DNA of 9,288 bases from an uncultured Collinsella sp. (GTDB lineage: Bacteria > Actinomycetota > Coriobacteriia > Coriobacteriales > Coriobacteriaceae), in contig CATWCP010000039.1 of the NCBI GenBank assembly GCA_958349325.1, positions 1 through 9,288 of the forward strand, in the 5' to 3' direction. The notes under the pieces were generated by a model. It made no database searches. It was not told the DNA's origin and was given only the letters and a program-made list of their open reading frames with translations. Positions 5,247 to 9,288 of the stretch are shown here, piece by piece (positions within the stretch are counted from its first letter, which is position 1; each line of letters starts with the position of its first letter). Position numbers and translations under genes: made by a program.

Positions 5247-6170
5247 ATGAATCAGATCATTCTCGCATCTCATGGCGGCCTGGCCGCAGGCGCCAAAGAC
5301 ACGCTCGAGATGGTTCTCGGCGACGTGTCGAACGTCCACGTCGTGTCGCTTGCTCGTGACGACAAGGAGCCCATCACCAACAAGGTGGACGCCATGATCG
5401 CCACGTTCAACGCGGACGACACCGTCTATGTGCTGACCGATATGCTCGGCAGCTCGGTCAACAACAGCATGGTCGAGCTTTCCAAGAACGGCACGAAGTT
5501 CACGGTTGTCAGTGGTTTCAACATTCCGCTGGCATTGACGCTCGCTATGAGCCCCGTCCCCGTCAAGGGCGCCGAGCTCGCGGCCCTCATCAACGAGGCC
5601 CGCACCGGTCTGACCAACCCCAACGCACCGGTCGAGGCTGCCGCGGCTCCCGCCAAGAAGGCTAAGGCGTCTCGTCACAGCTCCGGTCCCGCCAAGATCG
5701 TCCTCGCACGTCTTGACTACCGTCTGCTGCACGGCCAGGTCGTCTTTACCTGGACCACCAAGGTTCAGGCCGAGCGCATCATCGTCGTCGACAACGCTGC
5801 CGCCAACGATGACATCAAGAAGGGCGCTCTTAAGCTGGCCAAGCCCCAGGGCGTGCGCCTGAACGTCTTCACCGTCGAGCGTGCCCTCGCCAAGATGGAC
5901 AAGCTCAACACCCTCGGCGAGCGCGTCATGTTCGTCTTTGGCAACACGGCCGAGATGCTGCAGTTCTGCCAGGGCTACAAGCTCGACGCCATCAACCTGG
6001 GCGCCACCGCCAACCACGACGGTGCCGATCAGGTCGGCGGCAAGGACAGCTCCGTCTTCCTCGACGCCAACCAGAAGGCCGACGTCAACCAGCTGCTCGA
6101 CATGGGCATCAAGCTCTACGTCCAGCAGACCCCTACGTATCAGAGCGTCGACATCGACGCCAAGCTGTAA
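5247..6170 (+). CDS. Mannose-family PTS EIIA-EIIB fusion protein
   Basis: A 307-residue cytoplasmic phosphotransfer protein with EIIA (about 1-125), an Ala/Pro/Lys-rich linker (about 126-148) and EIIB (about 149-307), the arrangement of E. coli ManX. EIIA begins NQIILASHGGLAAG, where His9 is the expected site phosphorylated by HPr. EIIB has ARLDYRLLHGQVVFTW, where His162 receives that phosphate and passes it to the sugar during transport. Start ATG 5247 follows a very strong AAGGAGG at 5233-5239. It is the first gene of a run with EIIC and EID-type partners (gaps 36 and 13 bases). The presence of deglycase genes on both sides points to a glycated amine rather than mannose, as in Salmonella gfr; there, as I recall, EIIA and EIIB are separate proteins. 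A small CAGGC-TTTT-GCCTG hairpin (6176-6189) follows the stop. Confidence 0.95.
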   Translation: MNQIILASHGGLAAGAKDTLEMVLGDVSNVHVVSLARDDKEPITNKVDAMIATFNADDTVYVLTDMLGSSVNNSMVELSKNGTKFTVVSGFNIPLALTLAMSPVPVKGAELAALINEARTGLTNPNAPVEAAAAPAKKAKASRHSSGPAKIVLARLDYRLLHGQVVFTWTTKVQAERIIVVDNAAANDDIKKGALKLAKPQGVRLNVFTVERALAKMDKLNTLGERVMFVFGNTAEMLQFCQGYKLDAINLGATANHDGADQVGGKDSSVFLDANQKADVNQLLDMGIKLYVQQTPTYQSVDIDAKL

Positions 6171-6206
6171 TCAACCAGGCTTTTGCCTGACTGAAAGGAG
6201 AAGGGT

Positions 6207-7001
6207 ATGAATACGTTCATCAGTGCGGTGCTCGTCGGCCTCGTCGGCGTGTTCTGCATGTGGGACTCCCGCCTGCTCGGTCGTCTTAACTTCGAGCAGC
6301 CCCTCGTTGGCGCTACGCTCGTCGGTCTGCTGCTGGGCGATGTGCCCACCGGCCTTGCCGTCGGTGCCGCCGTCGAGCTCGTGTCCATGGGCCTGGTGCA
6401 GGTCGGCGCCGCCGTTCCGCCCGATATGGTCCTGGGCGGCATCGTGGCCGCTGCCTTTGCGTGCCTGACCGATGCTTCCGCCGAGACCGCCATGACGATC
6501 GCCATCCCGGTCGCCGTCCTGGGTCAGCTCCTCGGCATCGTGTTCCGCTCCATCATCGCCGCCCTCACCCATGTGGCAGATAGCGCGATTGATAACGGAA
6601 AGTTCAAGACCGCCTACCGTATGCACATCTGCGCCGGCTCCGGTCTGTACGCCCTCATGTACTTCCTGCCGATTTTCCTCGCCGTCTTTGTTGGCACCGA
6701 CCTGGTTCAGGCCATCGTCAACATGGTTCCCGAGTGGCTGTCCACTGGTCTTAACGTTTCGACCAAGATCATGACCGCCTACGGCTTGGCCCTACTGCTC
6801 ACCATGATGATCAAGAAGGGCATGACTCCGTTCCTGTTCATCGGTTTCCTGCTCGCCGCTTACCTCAACCTGTCCGTCATCGCGGTCGCTCTGATCGGTG
6901 TGTGCCTGGCTGTCGTCTTCATGGGCTTCAAGTTCAATGGTTCCCATGCAGCCGCCGGTGTCGATTCCGACTACGATCCGCTCGAAGACGACGAAGACTA
7001 A
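6207..7001 (+). CDS. Mannose-family PTS EIIC permease subunit
   Basis: A 264-residue, highly hydrophobic inner-membrane protein that forms the substrate channel with EIID. Family features are an N-terminal helix followed by GRLNFEQPLVGATLVGLLLGD, then AVELVSMGLVQVGAAVPPD, a conserved loop-helix near the sugar site, and several further membrane segments to about residue 245. The protein ends in a short acidic tail (SDYDPLEDDED). Start ATG 6207 has AAAGGAG at 6194-6200. Its stop codon overlaps the ribosome binding site of the EIID gene (AAGGAGG at 7000-7006), so the two are probably translationally coupled for equal amounts. Length is normal for the family. Confidence 0.94.
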   Translation: MNTFISAVLVGLVGVFCMWDSRLLGRLNFEQPLVGATLVGLLLGDVPTGLAVGAAVELVSMGLVQVGAAVPPDMVLGGIVAAAFACLTDASAETAMTIAIPVAVLGQLLGIVFRSIIAALTHVADSAIDNGKFKTAYRMHICAGSGLYALMYFLPIFLAVFVGTDLVQAIVNMVPEWLSTGLNVSTKIMTAYGLALLLTMMIKKGMTPFLFIGFLLAAYLNLSVIAVALIGVCLAVVFMGFKFNGSHAAAGVDSDYDPLEDDED

Positions 7002-7014
7002 GGAGGAACACACT

Positions 7015-7848
7015 ATGGCAACCGCAACCAAGGACGTGTCCCTGAACAAGAAGGTCAGCCAGTTCTTCTGGCGCTCCTGGGCCATCCAGGCTTCTTGGAA
7101 CTACGAGCGTCAGATGAACATGGGCTTCCTCTACGGTATGGTCCCCACGCTCGATCGCCTCTATCCGGATGAGTCCGACCCCAAGCAGCTCGCTGCTAAG
7201 AAAGAGGCTTACCACCGTCACATGGCGTTCTACAACTGCACCCCGCAGACGAGCGCTTTCATCCTGGGCCTCGCCGCCTCCATGGAGGAGGAGTACGCCA
7301 AGGATCCCGAGAACTTCGACCCCGATTCGATCAACGCGGTCAAGACCTCCCTCATGGGCCCGCTTTCCGGCATCGGTGACTCCTTCTTCCAGGGCACCAT
7401 CCGCGTTATCGCCTTTGGTCTGGGCGTTCAGCTGGCTCAGCAGGGCTCCATCATGGGCCCGATCCTGGCCATGCTCATCTCCATCGTGCCCTCCGTGCTG
7501 ATCACTTGGTTCGCAGCCAAGATGGGCTATCAGGGTGGCCACGAGTACCTGAGCAAGCTTCAGGGCGGCGACCTCATGGAGAAGCTCATGTATGTCTGCG
7601 GCATCGTGGGCCTTATGTCCGTGGGCGGCATGATCGCCACGCTGATCGGCGCCACCACCCCGCTGCAGTTCGCTGAGGGCACCGTCGTGATCCAGGACAT
7701 CCTGGACGGCATGATGCCCCAGATGATCTCCCTCGGCCTCACCGGCCTTATGTACTGGCTCATCAAGAAGAACGTCAACACCGGTTGGCTTCTCGTGATC
7801 GCCATCGTGGGCGGCATCGCCCTCTCCGCGGCCGGCATCCTGGCCTAG
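7015..7848 (+). CDS. Mannose-family PTS EIID permease subunit
   Basis: A 277-residue membrane-associated subunit that pairs with EIIC. Diagnostic stretches are SWNYERQMNMGFLYGMVPTL near residue 30, YNCTPQTSAFILGLAASMEE around 75-95, and SLMGPLSGIGDSFFQGTIR around 115-130, all core EIID motifs. Hydrophobic segments follow to the C-terminus. The start is ATG 7015, 8 bases after AAGGAGG; an upstream in-frame ATG at 6898 lies inside the EIIC gene and is rejected. EIID marks this as a mannose-type (XYZ) system, a PTS group that takes unusual amino-sugars and glycated amines as well as hexoses. Confidence 0.95.
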   Translation: MATATKDVSLNKKVSQFFWRSWAIQASWNYERQMNMGFLYGMVPTLDRLYPDESDPKQLAAKKEAYHRHMAFYNCTPQTSAFILGLAASMEEEYAKDPENFDPDSINAVKTSLMGPLSGIGDSFFQGTIRVIAFGLGVQLAQQGSIMGPILAMLISIVPSVLITWFAAKMGYQGGHEYLSKLQGGDLMEKLMYVCGIVGLMSVGGMIATLIGATTPLQFAEGTVVIQDILDGMMPQMISLGLTGLMYWLIKKNVNTGWLLVIAIVGGIALSAAGILA

Positions 7849-7878
7849 TCGCGACCAAGCGTCTAACCGCTTTCCCCC

Positions 7879-7917
7879 GGGGGCCTGCCTGACATCCCAT
7901 ACCCCAGGCAGGCTCCC
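7879..7917 (+). other. Intra-operon hairpin between EIID and deglycase 2
   Basis: The arms 7879-7891 and 7905-7917 pair over 13 bp, with GCCTGCCTG/CAGGCAGGC perfect and one G-T pair outside, around a 13-base loop. CCCCCGGGGG (7874-7883) overlaps the left arm. No T-run follows, so partial attenuation or protection of the upstream PTS mRNA is likelier than full termination. Confidence 0.7.
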
Positions 7918-7929
7918 ATCCCTATACGT

Positions 7930-7952
7930 GACAATAGGACAGTCCCTTTGTC
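7930..7952. repeat. Imperfect palindrome with GGAC motif (REP-like)
   Basis: GACAATAGGAC (7930-7940) and GTCCCTTTGTC (7942-7952) pair at 9 of 11 positions around one base. The GGAC/GTCC core resembles the other palindromic elements in this window. The 198-base gap between EIID and deglycase 2 otherwise holds only the hairpin at 7879-7917; I see no promoter. Confidence 0.45.
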
Positions 7953-8046
7953 GCATCCTCAACGGGCCGGCGATTCGGTCCAAATCACGGTAACCCTGCG
8001 TGCGCCCGGCAAAGTGGCGCCGCAAAAATCGAAAGGAATGTGTCAG

Positions 8047-9030
8047 ATGTACGAGATCGACCTTAACCTCCCTAAGCAGATCGTCGCTGACGTCCTGTCC
8101 GACCACGAGATTCACAGCGTCGCTTTCGTCGGCTGCGGTGCTTCCATGTCCGACCTGTACCCCGCCAAGTACTTCCTGGCCAACAACACGGACAAGCTGA
8201 ACGTTCAGATCTTCACCGCTAACGAGTTCAACTACGATACGCCTTCCTGGGTCAACGAGCACACCTTCGTGATCACTTGCTCCCTCGGTGGCTCCACGCC
8301 CGAGACCGTCGAGGCCAACAAGACCGCCAAGAAGCACAACTGCCCGGTCGTCTCCCTCACCAACAAGCCTGGCTCCGCTCTGACCGTCGACGCCGACCAC
8401 GTTATCGTTCACGGCTTCCACGCCAACTACGCTGCCAAGTGCGAGAAGCCCGGCTATGCCATCGCTCTTGCTCTCGAGATCCTTCAGCAGACCGAGGGCT
8501 ATGACCACTACGAGGACATGATCACCGGCCTCACCAACATCTTCGATCTCTGCGAGAACGCCGCTCAGCACTGCAAGAAGCTCGCCAAGAAGTTCGCCGA
8601 GGACTTCAAGGACGACAAGATGATCTACTTCATGGCTTCCGGTGCCTCCGAGAAGATGGCTTACTCTAACGCCGCCTTCCTGTTCACCGAGATGCAGTGG
8701 ATCGACGCCGCTGCCTACAACACCGGCGAGTACTTCCATGGCCCGTTCGAGGTTTCCACCGAGGGTAAGCCCTACGTCTTCCTCATGTCCGATGGCGCTA
8801 CCCGTCCGATGGACGCCCGCGCCCTCACCTTCCTTGAGCGCATGGGCGCCAAGGTCGCTCTGATCGACTCCAAGGACTACGGCCTGGCTGACGCTGTGCC
8901 CGCGAGTGTCGTCACCTACTTCAACCCGCTGCTGCACCTCGCCGTTATGCGCGAGTACGGCAACCAGATCGCCGAGGCCCGTCAGCACCCGCTGACCATG
9001 CGTCGCTACATGTGGAAGCTTTCCTACTAA
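8047..9030 (+). CDS. SIS-domain sugar-phosphate deglycase 2 (FraB-like)
   Basis: A 327-residue cytoplasmic two-SIS-domain enzyme, paralogous to the product of 2606-3598 and predicted to hydrolyse a 6-phosphorylated glycated amine to hexose 6-phosphate plus amino acid. It keeps canonical segments: GCGASMSD (29-36), SLGGSTPETVEA (79-90), QQTEGY (147-152), TGEYFHGPFE (226-235) and the C-terminus RRYMWKLSY. Glu215 and His231 have the 16-residue spacing of the FraB pair Glu214/His230. The start is ATG 8047, 9 bases after AAAGGA (8032-8037); the ATG at 8038 touches the binding site, and longer in-frame extensions from 7948 lie in repeat-like sequence. It is the last gene before a strong terminator and probably belongs to the PTS transcript despite a 198-base gap. 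Its motifs are closer to FraB than those of deglycase 1, so the two likely differ in substrate. Confidence 0.88.
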   Translation: MYEIDLNLPKQIVADVLSDHEIHSVAFVGCGASMSDLYPAKYFLANNTDKLNVQIFTANEFNYDTPSWVNEHTFVITCSLGGSTPETVEANKTAKKHNCPVVSLTNKPGSALTVDADHVIVHGFHANYAAKCEKPGYAIALALEILQQTEGYDHYEDMITGLTNIFDLCENAAQHCKKLAKKFAEDFKDDKMIYFMASGASEKMAYSNAAFLFTEMQWIDAAAYNTGEYFHGPFEVSTEGKPYVFLMSDGATRPMDARALTFLERMGAKVALIDSKDYGLADAVPASVVTYFNPLLHLAVMREYGNQIAEARQHPLTMRRYMWKLSY

Positions 9031-9064
9031 TCACAAGTAAGTAGACCTTACAGGTTGATTGAGA

Positions 9065-9096
9065 GGGGATGGGGTTTGCGCCCCGTCCCCTTTTTT
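9065..9096 (+). terminator. Rho-independent terminator of the PTS-deglycase operon
   Basis: GGGGATGGGG (9065-9074) pairs with CCCCGTCCCC (9081-9090, one G-T pair) around TTTGCG, followed by six Ts (9091-9096). Confidence 0.93.
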
Positions 9097-9142
9097 GATC
9101 TGGGGAGGGCGTGTCTGTCGTGTCATAAAACCCCAGATCAAA
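9094..9142. repeat. 12-bp inverted repeat sharing the terminator T-run
   Basis: TTTGATCTGGGG (9094-9105) and CCCCAGATCAAA (9131-9142) are perfect complements around a 25-base loop. The left arm begins in the last three Ts of the operon terminator, and the right arm runs into the REP-like copy at 9141-9176. Its role is unknown. Confidence 0.7.
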
Positions 9143-9176
9143 CCTATCAAAATAAACCTGTCCCTTTTTGGCAGGT
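9141..9176. repeat. REP-like palindromic element, copy 2
   Basis: A 36-bp element with ends AACCTATC and GGCAGGT, and the core CAAAATAAACCTGTCCCT identical to the minus strand of 1642-1678. It lies immediately before the ribosome binding site of the HAD gene (GGAGG at 9178-9182), so it occupies that gene's 5' leader. Confidence 0.75.
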
Positions 9177-9190
9177 GGGAGGAGATGCGT

Positions 9191-9288
9191 ATGATCAAGG
9201 CAGTGCTGTTTGACATGGACGGAGTGCTGGTCGATACCGAGTGGTTCTACAACCGTCGCCGCGTGGCGTTTATGGAAGAGAAGGGGTT
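9191..9288 (+). CDS. HAD-superfamily hydrolase (3' partial)
   Basis: Only the first 32 codons lie in the window. They read MIKAVLFDMDGVLVDTEWFY, the DxDG(V/T) motif I of haloacid-dehalogenase-type phosphatases and beta-phosphoglucomutase-like enzymes; Asp8 is the expected nucleophile and Asp10 the acid/base. The start is ATG 9191, 8 bases after GGAGG (9178-9182); the ATG at 9185 is in frame but directly abuts the binding site. It is cut off from the deglycase operon by a terminator, so a functional link is not supported. The subfamily cannot be set without the cap domain. Confidence 0.88.
   Translation, partial: MIKAVLFDMDGVLVDTEWFYNRRRVAFMEEKG

Noticed and set aside
7948..8046. N-terminal extension of deglycase 2 from 7948
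   Set aside because: The extension begins in a palindrome, lacks a binding site and has no counterpart in deglycase 1. ATG 8047 has AAAGGA at 9 bases.
6934..8988. A 684-codon open frame on the minus strand across EIIC, EIID and deglycase 2
   Set aside because: It lies antisense to three well-supported genes. Its translation is a low-complexity Gly/Val/Asp/His/Leu-rich shadow of GC-biased codon positions and matches no family I know.
1..9288. tRNA, rRNA or insertion sequence
   Set aside because: No clover-leaf gene, ribosomal segment or transposase frame was recognised in any intergenic space. The REP-like elements contain no gene.

Overview
This is a GC-rich, gene-dense window. Its gene content, strong AGGAGG-type ribosome binding sites and GGGAC-containing palindromic intergenic repeats fit an intestinal Coriobacteriia genome, most likely Collinsella or a near relative. 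That assignment comes from recognition, not from a marker gene, and is moderately confident.

Layout: (a) 1-987, the 3' part of a threonine-aldolase-family PLP enzyme, closed by a strong terminator. (b) 1065-1655, a GNAT acetyltransferase. (c) 1677-2399, on the minus strand, a GntR/HutC-family repressor with a UTRA effector domain. (d) 2400-2605, an AT-rich divergent control region packed with TGTAT/ATACA half-sites. (e) 2606-3598, a SIS-domain sugar-phosphate deglycase (FraB-like), followed by a hairpin, a terminator and a long perfect inverted repeat. (f) 3982-5064, a DMT/EamA membrane transporter. (g) 5247-7848, a mannose-family PTS permease: fused EIIA-EIIB, EIIC, EIID. (h) 8047-9030, a second FraB-like deglycase, closed by a strong terminator. 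(i) 9191 to the end, the start of a HAD-superfamily phosphatase/mutase.

The central block (c-h) reads as one catabolic module. The PTS permease would import and phosphorylate a glycated amine (an Amadori product such as a fructosyl- or glucosyl-amino acid). The two deglycases would split the 6-phosphate into a hexose 6-phosphate and a free amino acid. The EamA transporter could export the surplus amino acid, and the GntR/UTRA protein would sense a phosphorylated intermediate. The layout recalls the Salmonella gfr locus (mannose-type PTS plus two deglycases) and the reported fructoselysine use by Collinsella intestinalis. Both deglycases, however, look more like fructose-asparagine-6-phosphate deglycase FraB than E. 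coli FrlB. The substrates cannot be fixed from sequence.

The intergenic spaces hold several palindromic REP-like elements. One family is present twice in related 36-37 bp copies at the two ends of the window, and another is a perfect 26-bp inverted repeat between the first deglycase and the transporter.
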